DNA of 41,276 nucleotides from UBA9732 sp963606545 (GCA_963606545.1 CAVCYP010000011.1:1-41276), one strand, 5' to 3'. Shown: positions 7,557 to 15,739, numbered from the stretch's first letter. Made by a program: numbers and translations. Notes: generated by a model not told the origin, from the letters alone.

Positions 7557-8482
7557 GGCTCCACCCACTGCACGTGAGCAAAACTCTTAAAGAAAGTCAT
7601 CTGGCGCTTTGCATAGTGAATTGAATTCATCACAATTTCGCTACCTATAGCCTGAATTTCCTCCGCAGAAAGGGCATCAAACGCCACAAGTGAAGCCTCC
7701 GTGTCCCCTTTCCAAACGTGATTCAAAAACTCCTTGTAGCCAATACCCTGCATACTCTGCCAAGCCGGGCTAGCCCCCAGCTCCAAAAGTCGCCTCATCT
7801 CAGAGAGCATCCCCTGCTCAAACATAAGCTTAACCCTAAGCCCAATGCGCTCCCTAAGCTCCTCCTTATCCCTGCATAACCCGATGCTTAAAACTCGCAT
7901 CTGGTTTCTGGGCGTAGTAGGAAGGGCAAAGCTGGAAAGCGGCTTTCCGCTGGCCTTGTAGACCTCAAGAGCTCTAGAAATTCTATAACCATCGTTTGGA
8001 TTAATACGGGCCCCAGAGACAGGATCTACGGAGCACAAATACTTATGAGCTTCAGAGAGGCCCACCTCTTTAAGATAAGCAGCAACCGCTTCCCTAGTTA
8101 CGCTGTCGCTCTTTGGCGCCTCTGAAAGCCCATATAAGAAGTGTTTAAAATAAAAAGCGGTACCCCCGCAGACAATTGGGAGTTTTCCCTTAGCCCAAAT
8201 ATCCTGGCAAGCTTGGTCTGCAAGCCTAATAAAATCAGCTACGTTGTAGTTTTCCCAAGGCTCAAGAATATCAATAAGATGGTGAGGAATTTTGGCTATG
8301 GTAGCAGCATCCGCCTTAGCAGAACCAATGTCCAAGTGCTTATAAACCTGAACGCTATCTGCGTTAACCACCTCTCCAAAATTAGAAAAGCAGTCGCAAA
8401 GCAACTGCGTTTTTCCTACCGCAGTAGGACCAAAGAGAAAAACTACTTTTTTGCTGTTATTACTCTGGCTTTGAATATTCAA
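7499..8482 (-). CDS. miaA: tRNA dimethylallyltransferase
   Basis: A 327-residue MiaA, which transfers a dimethylallyl group to N6 of A37 in tRNAs reading UNN codons. The P-loop FLFGPTAVGKTQL is near residue 15. Then come NADSVQVYKHLDIGSAKA (substrate-binding Asp), HHLIDILEPWENYNVADF, GGTAFYFKHFLYGL, and GYRISRALEVY. The C-terminal part has MQGIGYKEF and YAKRQMTFFK. Length is normal. The ATG lies 23 bp inside the end of rpoZ, indicating coupled translation. The 3' end overlaps the convergent 6045-7556 gene by 58 bp, leaving no room for a separate terminator. Confidence 0.95.
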   Translation of the reverse strand: MNIQSQSNNSKKVVFLFGPTAVGKTQLLCDCFSNFGEVVNADSVQVYKHLDIGSAKADAATIAKIPHHLIDILEPWENYNVADFIRLADQACQDIWAKGKLPIVCGGTAFYFKHFLYGLSEAPKSDSVTREAVAAYLKEVGLSEAHKYLCSVDPVSGARINPNDGYRISRALEVYKASGKPLSSFALPTTPRNQMRVLSIGLCRDKEELRERIGLRVKLMFEQGMLSEMRRLLELGASPAWQSMQGIGYKEFLNHVWKGDTEASLVAFDALSAEEIQAIGSEIVMNSIHYAKRQMTFFKSFAHVQWVEPQNEESVTSMVERDDLFSV

Positions 8483-8657
8483 CTTCGTCGTTGAGAACCT
8501 TTTCTAGTACCACAGAAACAATCTTCTCATGGTTCTTTTCAAGTTCTTCTTCAGTTTCTTTCTTTGCGGCCATGATTGCAGCCTCCTTGATGGCCACACA
8601 TGTTAATTCATAAACGTTAGCGTCTTTGTCAATAAGTGTATCAAGTGGAATGCTCAA
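8460..8657 (-). CDS. rpoZ: RNA polymerase omega subunit
   Basis: A 65-residue protein with an omega-like layout: MSIPLDTLIDKDANVYELTCVAI, a basic/acidic helical middle, and a C-terminal IVSVVLEKVLNDEVEYSKPE matching the usual KxVxxALxEIxxGKVxY end. The start codon is TTG (8655-8657) with AAGGAG 7 nt upstream; no better ATG exists. It is followed directly by miaA (23-bp overlap) and preceded by a consensus-like promoter. The family is divergent and short, so the call also relies on its position beside miaA and cmk, as often found in spirochaetes. Confidence 0.78.
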   Translation of the reverse strand: MSIPLDTLIDKDANVYELTCVAIKEAAIMAAKKETEEELEKNHEKIVSVVLEKVLNDEVEYSKPE

Positions 8658-8698
8658 GATGTTTCTCCTTGTCTGACTAGAATCAGCACAGTAGTGCG

Positions 8699-8727
8699 AT
8701 TATAGTTTTTTTTAAATTTTTTGTACA
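8699..8727 (-). promoter_or_regulatory. Promoter of rpoZ-miaA
   Basis: Minus strand TGTACA (8722-8727), a 17-nt A/T-only spacer apart from one base, and a perfect TATAAT (8699-8704). The leader would be about 35 nt and carries AAGGAG before the TTG start. Confidence 0.7.
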
Positions 8728-8734
8728 GTAGCCC

Positions 8735-9250
8735 TTATCTAGCCTCAAGAGCTGCAACAATTTCATCAACAATACTTTCTGGAGTTCTTCCTTCAGTATC
8801 AATTACAAGATTTGCCATTGAAGTATCGTCATTATCAATGCCGTAAATTCTCTTATATCTGGCACTATCATGCCCATCCCGGCCCTGGGTCTGCTTAAGG
8901 CGCTCCTCAAAAGAGCCGCCCTCACGCTTGGTAATTCTTCTAGCCCTCTCCTGGTCCGATGCCTTCAAATAAACCTTAAAATCAGCATCCTTTAACATCC
9001 AAATGGCAAGTCTAGAACCTAAAATGCAATTATCCTTTTCCATTGCCATCTGAACTTGGCGCTTATCAAGCTCTTTATCAATGTTATCATCCTTCTCAGC
9101 TAAAGCACAGAATTCCCAGAATTCCATGTTGCGTTCCTGAGCCATCTGTCTAAAAGTAAAGTTAACCAAATCATAGCCCAAACGCTTAGCAAGCATTGTG
9201 GACACGGTGGTGTTTCCACAGCCACTCTTTCCTGAAATTGCAATCCTCAT
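8735..9250 (-). CDS. cmk: Cytidylate kinase-like protein (archaeal-type CMP kinase family)
   Basis: A 171-residue P-loop kinase of the short cytidylate-kinase-like type, expected to phosphorylate CMP/dCMP with ATP. The N-terminus is MRIAISGKSGCGNTTVSTMLAKRLG. The Walker A lysine is replaced by Asn (GCGNTT). Later come the segments NFTFRQMAQERNMEFWEF, CILGSRLAIWMLKDADFKVYL (second strand and NMP region) and RARRITKREGG (lid-type arginines), then NLVIDTEGRTPESIVDEI. The ATG overlaps the yicC stop by 4 bp (ATGA). Position between yicC and rpoZ fits a housekeeping unit. Nucleotide specificity is inferred from the family; the N in the P-loop may mean altered chemistry or a lineage-typical variant. 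Confidence 0.78.
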   Translation of the reverse strand: MRIAISGKSGCGNTTVSTMLAKRLGYDLVNFTFRQMAQERNMEFWEFCALAEKDDNIDKELDKRQVQMAMEKDNCILGSRLAIWMLKDADFKVYLKASDQERARRITKREGGSFEERLKQTQGRDGHDSARYKRIYGIDNDDTSMANLVIDTEGRTPESIVDEIVAALEAR

Positions 9251-10125
9251 TCTATGTTCCTCACCTGTTCCCTTATATTCTCAAGACAATCTTTCATGTT
9301 TACCACTTGGAGGTTGACCTCTACCATCTGGCTCTTGGAGCCAATGGTATTAATTTCCCTATTCATCTCCTGGCTTAAGAAGTCCAGCTTCTTGCCAACT
9401 GGCTCATTGGAAGCCAAAAGCTTTCTGAACTCAGCAATGTGGGTAGTAAGTCTTACCGTCTCTTCGTTGATGGTAAATCTGTTTAACATAACAGCAACCT
9501 CAGTGAGAATTCTATTTTCATCATAGTTTTGCTCACCAAGCATTTCATGAATTCTATTTGTAAGATTTGTCTTAATCATCTCATCAAGTTTAGAAACATT
9601 AGCTTTAACCACTTCAAGAGACTTGTCTAAACTATCAATCATTGCAGTCAAATCCTTGCAGGTAGCAAGACCTTCTCTTTCTTTTGCCTGCTCAAACTGC
9701 TTCATAACTTGAGAAGAACAATAGTCTAAACCTTCTCTATAAGCCTCAATTCCATCAGTTTTGATACTATTTAGAACCCCGTCTTGGGAAATGACATCTG
9801 ACATTCTAATGCTAAGTTCAACGCCCTTTTCCGTGGCAAGTCTTTGAACTGTTTTTATAGCCTCTAAGTAAGAAGAAGCCAAATTCTCATCCAGTTGAAG
9901 GCCAGCATTGCTTTTTAGGTTCTTAATTTTTATTGATAAATCAATGTGACCTCTTTGGGCATATTTTTTAATCAGCTCAGTGATTTCTGCCTCATAGGCA
10001 CCAAGAACAGGAGGAGCATAATAACCAATATCAAGATACCTGTTATTGTAGCTCTTAAGCTCCATTGTAAGAAGATAAGAGTCTGACTGATACTCTGCAT
10101 AGCCATAGGCTGTCATACTTTTCAT
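9247..10125 (-). CDS. yicC: YicC family endoribonuclease-like protein
   Basis: A 292-residue YicC protein; E. coli YicC and relatives have been linked to RNA cleavage and turnover. N-terminal KSMTAYGYAEY (family MTGYGR) leads to MELKSYNNRYLDIGYY (family SVNhRyLdi). The C-terminal DUF1732 region has DENRILTEVAVMLNRFTINEETVRLTTHIAEF and GKKLDFLSQEMNREINTIGSKS, both hallmark blocks. GAGGTG lies 6 nt before the ATG. It starts downstream of a terminator (10143-10174). It overlaps the cmk-like gene by 4 bp. Confidence 0.93.
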   Translation of the reverse strand: MKSMTAYGYAEYQSDSYLLTMELKSYNNRYLDIGYYAPPVLGAYEAEITELIKKYAQRGHIDLSIKIKNLKSNAGLQLDENLASSYLEAIKTVQRLATEKGVELSIRMSDVISQDGVLNSIKTDGIEAYREGLDYCSSQVMKQFEQAKEREGLATCKDLTAMIDSLDKSLEVVKANVSKLDEMIKTNLTNRIHEMLGEQNYDENRILTEVAVMLNRFTINEETVRLTTHIAEFRKLLASNEPVGKKLDFLSQEMNREINTIGSKSQMVEVNLQVVNMKDCLENIREQVRNIE

Positions 10126-10142
10126 ATTAGCACCTCAAGAAC

Positions 10143-10174
10143 AAAAGAGCTGCCGTAAAAGGCAGCCCTCTTTT
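10143..10174 (-). terminator. Terminator after the small zinc-ribbon gene
   Basis: Stem GCTGCC/GGCAGC (149-154 with 161-166), extended by AAAAGAG/CTCTTTT with a small bulge, ending in TTTT on either strand. It separates the zinc-ribbon gene from yicC; some read-through is likely, because yicC has no clear promoter of its own. Confidence 0.7.
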
Positions 10175-10196
10175 CACAAACAATTAAAAGTTAAAC

Positions 10197-10361
10197 TTAC
10201 TTTGCAAGCTTTGCTTTGCACTGTTTGCAGACTTTCTTTGTCTCGCCGTCAACAGAAACTTCATAGAGAACCTTGATTCCATCTCTCTTGCAAACTGGGC
10301 ATTCGCCACGTCCATTATTGACCTGTTCTCTAATTCCTGTACCTCTATGTGCCTTTGACAT
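10197..10361 (-). CDS. Small conserved zinc-ribbon protein
   Basis: A 54-residue protein starting MSKAHRGTGIREQVNNGRG, with two CxxC knuckles (C21/C24 in CPVC and C45/C48 in CKQC) that predict one zinc ribbon. The end is lysine-rich. GGAG lies 6-8 nt before the ATG, and a TTGACA-17-TAAAAT promoter and a terminator bracket it, so it is a real single-gene unit despite its size. I recall similar short proteins in spirochaete genomes. A nucleic-acid or ribosome-related role is only a guess from the zinc ribbon and basic charge. Confidence 0.85.
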   Translation of the reverse strand: MSKAHRGTGIREQVNNGRGECPVCKRDGIKVLYEVSVDGETKKVCKQCKAKLAK

Positions 10362-10386
10362 ATTGACTCTCCTAAGTTTTCATTTT

Positions 10387-10398
10387 GTGGCATGCCAC
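10387..10398. promoter_or_regulatory. 12-bp palindrome in the leader of the zinc-ribbon gene
   Basis: GTGGCATGCCAC is a perfect palindrome at about +3 to +14 of the predicted transcript, similar in placement to the palindrome before the acyl-CoA ligase gene. It could be an operator or a 5' hairpin. Confidence 0.4.
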
Positions 10399-10406
10399 TC
10401 TTGTGG

Positions 10407-10435
10407 ATTTTAGCCGGCATGGCGCTCTATGTCAA
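10407..10435 (-). promoter_or_regulatory. Promoter of the zinc-ribbon gene
   Basis: Minus strand TTGACA (10430-10435), a 17-nt spacer and TAAAAT (10407-10412). This is one of the strongest promoter matches in the window. Confidence 0.8.
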
Positions 10436-10449
10436 TAAAGTAAATAGGG

Positions 10450-11475
10450 CTAAATAGTAATAGTAAAGGAAAGAGCTATACTAAAACGCTCGCCTCTGTC
10501 TATTCCCCTGTAAACCGATAAAGGGAAAAACGCATTAGCATTGAGTTCTACTGTGTTTAGCTGAACTCCAAGCCCAATTGAATGCGTTCCAAAACTAAAG
10601 TCTCTAAAGAGAGCTTTATAGCCCATTCTAAAATAAAGGCTGTAATCTTTTGCAAGTAAGAGATACAATTCAAGGCCTGCACTTAAGCTTCTATTTTTGC
10701 CGGTAAAGAGGTTTGTAATTTCAAGACCACCGCTGTAACCAAAGGTATTCAAACGGCCTCTTCTACCATACTCGCTAGAAGCATAATAAAGGCCTATTCC
10801 GGCCTGAGAGACGAAAGAATCAAAGCTAAGAGAGGTTTTTGAGCCATCAATTTCAAGAATATCGTCACATAGAATACCAACTGACAACCCGCCAGTTTTA
10901 AACATAAAACCAACGTTCATTTGCAGGAATTCACTGTCTAACATTCTGTCATAGGTAGTGAAAAAGGTTTGAGAGAAGAAATCAAAAGCGGCCGAATTCT
11001 TATGAATTGGAACATTGCTTCTTAGTTTGCTAGAACCACCATAAATTCCAATTCCAGCACTAAAGCCTCCCAAACCAGCAGAAAGGTTTAACCTAATTTC
11101 AGACTCTTGGAAGATATTGTAATATTTGACGCTTTCACCTGCTCCACTTAGCTCAACGTTATGATCAAAGCCAATACTAAAGGAAATCATCTTTCCAATG
11201 AAACTTCCAGTAAAGCCTGCACCTGGATAAGTTGGAAAGGTTTCCTTACTGTTAAGCAAAAAGGAATCTAGATATTGTCCGTTTAGAATGAAGATTTGAT
11301 CATCTTCATAGAAGTAAAGGCTTGCAGGATTGGTTACATTTGGATGACGGTCGTCACTTACAGCTATACCTATTGAACCCATAGCCTCAAGACGAGCATC
11401 GTCAAGACTGGCAAACACAGGAACAATTACTGCTAAAAAGAGAACAATAAGAACCGTTGTCCTTAAGCTTTTCAC
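10450..11475 (-). CDS. FadL/UPF0164-like outer-membrane beta-barrel protein
   Basis: A 341-residue exported protein. A signal peptide (MKSLRTTVLIVLFLAVIVPVFA) is followed by DDARLEAMGSIGIAVSDDRHPNVTNPASLYF, split here as ARLEAMGSIGIAV and NPASL, the pattern of FadL-like and spirochaetal UPF0164 proteins. The remainder alternates short amphipathic strands and Gly/Asn/Ser turns, and the last residues (FSIALSFTITI) form a barrel-type terminal strand. The start codon is GTG, only 3 bp after the TSCPD gene's stop, so the two are probably co-translated. Uptake of hydrophobic substrates is inferred from the family; a PorV-like role is the alternative. Confidence 0.75.
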   Translation of the reverse strand: MKSLRTTVLIVLFLAVIVPVFASLDDARLEAMGSIGIAVSDDRHPNVTNPASLYFYEDDQIFILNGQYLDSFLLNSKETFPTYPGAGFTGSFIGKMISFSIGFDHNVELSGAGESVKYYNIFQESEIRLNLSAGLGGFSAGIGIYGGSSKLRSNVPIHKNSAAFDFFSQTFFTTYDRMLDSEFLQMNVGFMFKTGGLSVGILCDDILEIDGSKTSLSFDSFVSQAGIGLYYASSEYGRRGRLNTFGYSGGLEITNLFTGKNRSLSAGLELYLLLAKDYSLYFRMGYKALFRDFSFGTHSIGLGVQLNTVELNANAFFPLSVYRGIDRGERFSIALSFTITI

Positions 11476-11478
11476 CCT

Positions 11479-11724
11479 TTATCTAGTCTCCAAGGCACGT
11501 GCCAACTGATCTGGACAGGAAGTATCCCGAGGACCGCAATGAATACCCTTTAGGCGCTCAACTACCTCCTCAGCCTTCATTCCTTTGCAAAGAGAAATAA
11601 TACCCTTGTGATTTCCATCACAACCGCCAACAAACTCAACACTCTGAACAATATCATTGTCATCAAGTTCAACAAAAATTTTTCTGGCACAAATGCCACT
11701 TGGTGTATATTCAATTTTCTTCAT
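11479..11724 (-). CDS. TSCPD domain protein (TIGR03905-like)
   Basis: An 81-residue protein containing the hallmark TSCPDQLARAL near its C-terminus, with GGCDGNHKGI and cysteines (CARK, GGC, SLCKG, HCG, SCP) spaced as in TSCPD proteins, a domain also found at the end of some vitamin-B12-dependent ribonucleotide reductases. The stand-alone protein has no established function. A TATATT -10 box ends 6 nt before the ATG and there is no Shine-Dalgarno site, so the mRNA may be leaderless. It diverges from dinB with 57 bp between start codons. Confidence 0.85.
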   Translation of the reverse strand: MKKIEYTPSGICARKIFVELDDNDIVQSVEFVGGCDGNHKGIISLCKGMKAEEVVERLKGIHCGPRDTSCPDQLARALETR

Positions 11725-11730
11725 GCCTGA

Positions 11731-11775
11731 AATATAACAGAAAACCGCTTAGATATCCACTGAATGTGCTATAAT
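11731..11775. promoter_or_regulatory. Divergent overlapping promoters, TSCPD gene (-) and dinB (+)
   Basis: Minus: TGGATA (11754-11759), 17 nt, TATATT (11731-11736). Plus: extended -10 TGC-TATAAT with the hexamer at 11770-11775. In both directions the expected start, 7 nt beyond the -10 box, coincides with the ATG. Confidence 0.7.
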
Positions 11776-11781
11776 AAAACC

Positions 11782-12963
11782 ATGGCTGAACACAATGTTT
11801 TCTTCCATGTAGATCTTGATGCCTTCTTTGCCTCTGTAGAACAGAGAGAACATCCCCAATACCGGGGCAAACCTCTTATTATTGGCGGAACCGGTCTAAG
11901 ATCTGTTGTCTCAACCTGCTCTTATGAAGCTAGAAAATATGGAGTACACTCCGCCATGCCAAGCGTTCAAGCCAAAAAGCTTTGTCCTGACGGAATCTTT
12001 GTTCCAGGCAACATGGAATTGTACTCTAAAGTCAGCCGGCAAGTAATGGCAATACTAAGAGAATACTCCCCAGACATGAAACAGTGTTCAATTGACGAAG
12101 CAAGCCTTGACATGACAGGAACTCAACGGCTTTTTGGGCCTCCTAGAGAGTTAGCAAAAACCATAAAACAAAGAGTCAAGGATGAACTTAAAATCACCAT
12201 GAGCATTGGCATTGCAACCACCCCGTTTATTGCAAAAATGGCTAGTGACTACAACAAGCCTGACGGGTTGTGTGCAGTATCTCCAGGAAAAGAGCAAGTC
12301 TTCATAGATACCATAGGACTAGGTAAAATCTGGGGCATTGGAAAAAGCGGACAAGCTACCCTAAAAGCCAAAGGAATTACTACAACCCAGCAAGCCAGAA
12401 GCTACTCTCTTGAGGCCCTTCAGAAAATGTTAGGCAATTCTTTTGGAGAGTATCTTTACAAAGCCTGCAGGGGCATAGATCCCGGAACAATGTCCAAAAA
12501 AGCAATAAGTCATTCAATTTCTTCAGAGACAACCTTCTTACAGGACATTGTTGATGAAGCAGCTCTTCATCAAACCTTAGCTGCAATGAGTCATGAATTA
12601 ATTGGAAGATCCCTTGATGAAGGTATCATTGCAAGAACCATTGGACTTAAATTAAGGTGGGGAGATTTTAGAACCATCACAATTCAAGACTCCCCAGAAG
12701 AACCCATTCTCAATGCTGATCAAGTCTACACAATTGCAAAAAAACTTTTGGCCTCAAAGTGGAAACCCGGTCAAGGCATCAGACTAATTGGCCTTGGTTT
12801 GTACAACACCTACAAGGGAGACAAACCTATTCAAGATGGCCTATTTTCCCAGGAGGAGCATAAAAAAAGAGCCCTTGACAAAACCATTCATGAACTTGGT
12901 GCCAAGGGCTATAACCTAAAGCGAGCTTCCGAACTAAAAGAACTAAAAGAACCGCAAAACTAA
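11782..12963 (+). CDS. dinB: DNA polymerase IV (Y family)
   Basis: A 393-residue translesion DNA polymerase. Motifs: FFHVDLDAFFASVEQREHP at the N-terminus (metal-binding Asp), GVHSAMPS, CSIDEASLDMT (catalytic Asp-Glu), and MSIGIATTPFIAKMASDYNKPDG; a helix-hairpin-helix region and little-finger domain follow. I chose ATG 11782 because an upstream ATG at 11764 precedes the -10 box and would not be transcribed. No Shine-Dalgarno site is present. No LexA-type palindrome was recognised. The stop codon shares CTAA with the convergent pncB stop. No C-terminal clamp-binding motif was confidently seen. Confidence 0.94.
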   Translation: MAEHNVFFHVDLDAFFASVEQREHPQYRGKPLIIGGTGLRSVVSTCSYEARKYGVHSAMPSVQAKKLCPDGIFVPGNMELYSKVSRQVMAILREYSPDMKQCSIDEASLDMTGTQRLFGPPRELAKTIKQRVKDELKITMSIGIATTPFIAKMASDYNKPDGLCAVSPGKEQVFIDTIGLGKIWGIGKSGQATLKAKGITTTQQARSYSLEALQKMLGNSFGEYLYKACRGIDPGTMSKKAISHSISSETTFLQDIVDEAALHQTLAAMSHELIGRSLDEGIIARTIGLKLRWGDFRTITIQDSPEEPILNADQVYTIAKKLLASKWKPGQGIRLIGLGLYNTYKGDKPIQDGLFSQEEHKKRALDKTIHELGAKGYNLKRASELKELKEPQN

Positions 12964-14402
12964 TTCTTATCCAGCTTGGATTTTACAATCAAATCATGCT
13001 TCAAAGTTTTTAATTTATTTGAAAGTGAAACCTTATAGATATGAGGATTCATGAATCTCTTATAGCTTTTGTGGAAATGAGAGAAACTTTCCTTGGCAAA
13101 ATCCTGGACTTCCTTAAGCGGACGTTTTTCCTTAAGGTAGGTACCATTTTCCATTACTTTAACCAGTAGCTTTTCACAGGAGGCATATTTGTCTGCCTTA
13201 AGCAGGAAGAAATCAGAATCGCTGAAAGGATGGTAGAATACCAAGTCTTCTCCGGTGGTGTATTCTTCTTCATCAAGAGTAATCAAGTCTGCAATTGCAA
13301 GGCCTTCTGAATCATAGAATCTATAGACCTGCTTAATGCCTGGGTTGGTAGTCTTTGCATAGGAATTACTAATTTTCATGGTTGGCATAAAGGTGCCATC
13401 AGAACGCTGTTTTGCACAAAGCTTGTAAACGCCTCCAAGGGCACTTTGAGTTCCGCCGGTGACAAGGTAAGTTCCTACGCCCCAAGAATTAATTGGAACC
13501 CCATCGGTAACAAGGTTGTTGATGATTTCTTCTGTCAAATCGTTGGAAACACAAATTGTTGCATCCTCAAGGCCTGCAGCATCCAGACGCTGACGAACCT
13601 CTCTGGCAAGGTAAGCAAGGTCTCCAGAGTCAATTCTAACACCAATCTTTAAGCCTTTAGCTTTCTGTTCAAGACCAACGATAATTGCATTCTCAATACC
13701 GCTACCCAAAGTATCGTACGTATCAATCAACAAAACACAATTGGTAGGATAAATCTTTGCAAATTCTCTAAAAGCTTCCAGCTCGTTATCATAGGCCATA
13801 ACCCAGCTATGAGCCATAGTTCCGCCAACAGGAATTCCAAAAACTTTACCGGCAATTGTATTACTTGTAAGCTTTGCACCACCAATGTAGGCTGCTCTAC
13901 TTGCACTTAAGGCACCATCTAAACCTTGGGCTCTTCTAAGACCAAACTCCATAACAGCTGTTTGCCTTGCAGCAGAACAAACTCTCATGGATTTTGTTGC
14001 AATAAGTGTTTGAAAGTTAATGGTATTAAGCAAAAGTCCTTCAATTAGCTGTGCATCCATCAAAGAGGTATGAATTCTTACCAAAGGCTCTCCAGGGAAT
14101 ACTGTGGTACCTTCTCTCATTGCATAGATATCCCCATGGAACTTGTAGGTGGACAGGTAATTTAAAAAGCCTTCATCAAACATGTTGAGAGATCTAAGAT
14201 AAGCAATATCGTTCTTGCTAAAATTTAGACTCTCAAGTTGAGGAAGCAGCTCTCCCAGCCCTGCAAATACAGCATAGCCACCCCCAAAGGGATTAGTTCT
14301 GTAGAACATATCAAAAACTACCTGAGGATTCTCTCCGCTTAGGTAGTAGCCTTGCATCATAGTTAGTTCGTAAAAATCGGTTGTAAGAGCAGATATGTCC
14401 AC
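12960..14402 (-). CDS. pncB: Nicotinate phosphoribosyltransferase
   Basis: A 480-residue enzyme making nicotinate mononucleotide from nicotinate and PRPP in NAD salvage. Near the start is ALTTDFYELTMMQGYY, a family signature. Then come FGLRRAQGLDGALSASRAAYIGG (substrate/PRPP loop), GTMAHSWVMAY with the active-site His, LIDTYDT, GVRIDSGDL and NSWGVGTYLVTGG. The start codon is GTG with a GGGGG purine run 6 nt upstream. It lies 24 bp after serS in the same unit. Tail-to-tail, it overlaps dinB by 4 bp (CTAA). Confidence 0.95.
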   Translation of the reverse strand: MDISALTTDFYELTMMQGYYLSGENPQVVFDMFYRTNPFGGGYAVFAGLGELLPQLESLNFSKNDIAYLRSLNMFDEGFLNYLSTYKFHGDIYAMREGTTVFPGEPLVRIHTSLMDAQLIEGLLLNTINFQTLIATKSMRVCSAARQTAVMEFGLRRAQGLDGALSASRAAYIGGAKLTSNTIAGKVFGIPVGGTMAHSWVMAYDNELEAFREFAKIYPTNCVLLIDTYDTLGSGIENAIIVGLEQKAKGLKIGVRIDSGDLAYLAREVRQRLDAAGLEDATICVSNDLTEEIINNLVTDGVPINSWGVGTYLVTGGTQSALGGVYKLCAKQRSDGTFMPTMKISNSYAKTTNPGIKQVYRFYDSEGLAIADLITLDEEEYTTGEDLVFYHPFSDSDFFLLKADKYASCEKLLVKVMENGTYLKEKRPLKEVQDFAKESFSHFHKSYKRFMNPHIYKVSLSNKLKTLKHDLIVKSKLDKN

Positions 14403-14426
14403 AACAAGCCCCCTAGCTTAAATCTA

Positions 14427-15704
14427 TTATCTTCTAATTTCAGTTCTTCCGCCCATAAGTGGAACAAGCACTTCAGGAATCTTAATGCTTCCATCTTCCT
14501 GCTGATAGTTCTCAAGAACAGCAACCATAGCTCTAGAAAGAGCAACAGCAGTTCCGTTGAGCATGTGGACAAACTTGGTTTTACCATCGGTATCCTTGAA
14601 GCGGACGTTGAGATTTCTGGACTGGTAATCAGTGCAGTTGGAGGTTGAAGTTACCTCTCCGTACTCGCCGTTTTCGCCACGACCAGGCATCCAAGCTTCA
14701 ATGTCAAACTTTCTGTAAGCAGGAGCGCCAAGGTCGCCGGTGCAAGTATCGACTACACGGTAAGCAAGTCCAAGCCCACTAAAGATTTCCTCTTCAATTG
14801 CCAAGAGCTCATCATGCATTGCATCTGACTCTTCAGGCAAGCAGACAATGAACATCTCAAGCTTTGAGAACTGGTGAACACGGTAAAGGCCCTTTGAGTA
14901 CTGGCCAGCTGCCCCCGCTTCACGTCTAAAGCAGTGAGAAAGACCTGTCATCTTGATTGGCAAAGCTTCCTTTGCAAGCGTCATGCCGGAATAGTAGCCG
15001 CCAAGGGTAATCTCAGCAGTACCAACCAAAGCGGTACCTGTGCCTTCAACTGTATAGATATTGCTTTCTGCACCGCGTGGATTAAACCCGATACCTTCCA
15101 AAATCTCTTCTTTAGCTACATCTGGTGTAATCATTGGAGTAAAACCATGCTTGAGAACAATGTTCATTGCGTAGTTTTCAAGTGCCATCTGAAGCAAAAC
15201 CGCCTCATTTTTAAGATAGTAGAACTTAGGGCCACTGACACGAGTTGCGGTGTCAAAGTCAATCAAATCCATTTTTTCACCAATCTGAACATGATCTAGT
15301 GGCTTAAAATTGAATACTGGTGGCTTTCCAACGTACTTTATAGCTGTGTTATCCTTGTCTTCTTTTCCAACAGGAGCCTTTGGATGTGCATAGTTTGGAA
15401 TCTGTCTGAGAAGAGCATTGTAATTCTTTTCAACTTCACCAAGCTCTGCTTCAACTTCAGCAATCTTATCCTTGATTGTACGACCTTCAGCAATCAAGGC
15501 CTGACGAACTTCTGGTTCAAGTTTGCCCTTCATCTTTAGAGCATTCTCGTTTCTTGAAGCTCTAAGAACTTCTGCATCGTGCATAAGAGTTGCTCTTTTA
15601 TCCTGAAGAGCAATAACTTCATCAACATCAACCTTCATGTTGCGGTTTTTGATGTTAGCTGCGATTTCATCACGTCTTGTCTTAAGTTCTTTGTAGTCTA
15701 TCAT
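14427..15704 (-). CDS. serS: Seryl-tRNA synthetase
   Basis: A 425-residue class II synthetase. An N-terminal tRNA-binding coiled coil (about 1-110, MIDYKELKTRRDEIAANI onward) precedes the catalytic domain: motif 1 region with VLKHGFTPMITPDV, motif 2 around MTGLSHCFRREAGAAGQ, then FSKLEMF and motif 3 ALSRAMVAVLENYQ. GEVTSTSNCTDYQSRNLNVRF is also typical. Length is normal. The Shine-Dalgarno site is AAGGAG upstream of the ATG, and the promoter is at 15740-15768. No tRNA-sensing leader structure was seen; the leader is only about 30 nt. Confidence 0.97.
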   Translation of the reverse strand: MIDYKELKTRRDEIAANIKNRNMKVDVDEVIALQDKRATLMHDAEVLRASRNENALKMKGKLEPEVRQALIAEGRTIKDKIAEVEAELGEVEKNYNALLRQIPNYAHPKAPVGKEDKDNTAIKYVGKPPVFNFKPLDHVQIGEKMDLIDFDTATRVSGPKFYYLKNEAVLLQMALENYAMNIVLKHGFTPMITPDVAKEEILEGIGFNPRGAESNIYTVEGTGTALVGTAEITLGGYYSGMTLAKEALPIKMTGLSHCFRREAGAAGQYSKGLYRVHQFSKLEMFIVCLPEESDAMHDELLAIEEEIFSGLGLAYRVVDTCTGDLGAPAYRKFDIEAWMPGRGENGEYGEVTSTSNCTDYQSRNLNVRFKDTDGKTKFVHMLNGTAVALSRAMVAVLENYQQEDGSIKIPEVLVPLMGGRTEIRR

Positions 15705-15739
15705 CCTATTGATATCTCCTTAGTATATCTATGTGCGCA

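Noticed and set aside
10184..10420. 78-residue minus-strand frame
   Set aside because: It is a wrong-frame shadow of the 54-residue zinc-ribbon gene, which has the Shine-Dalgarno site, promoter and CxxC pairs in another frame.
11764..11781. Upstream ATG for dinB
   Set aside because: It lies before the extended -10 box, so it would not be in the transcript; the family N-terminus begins at 11782.
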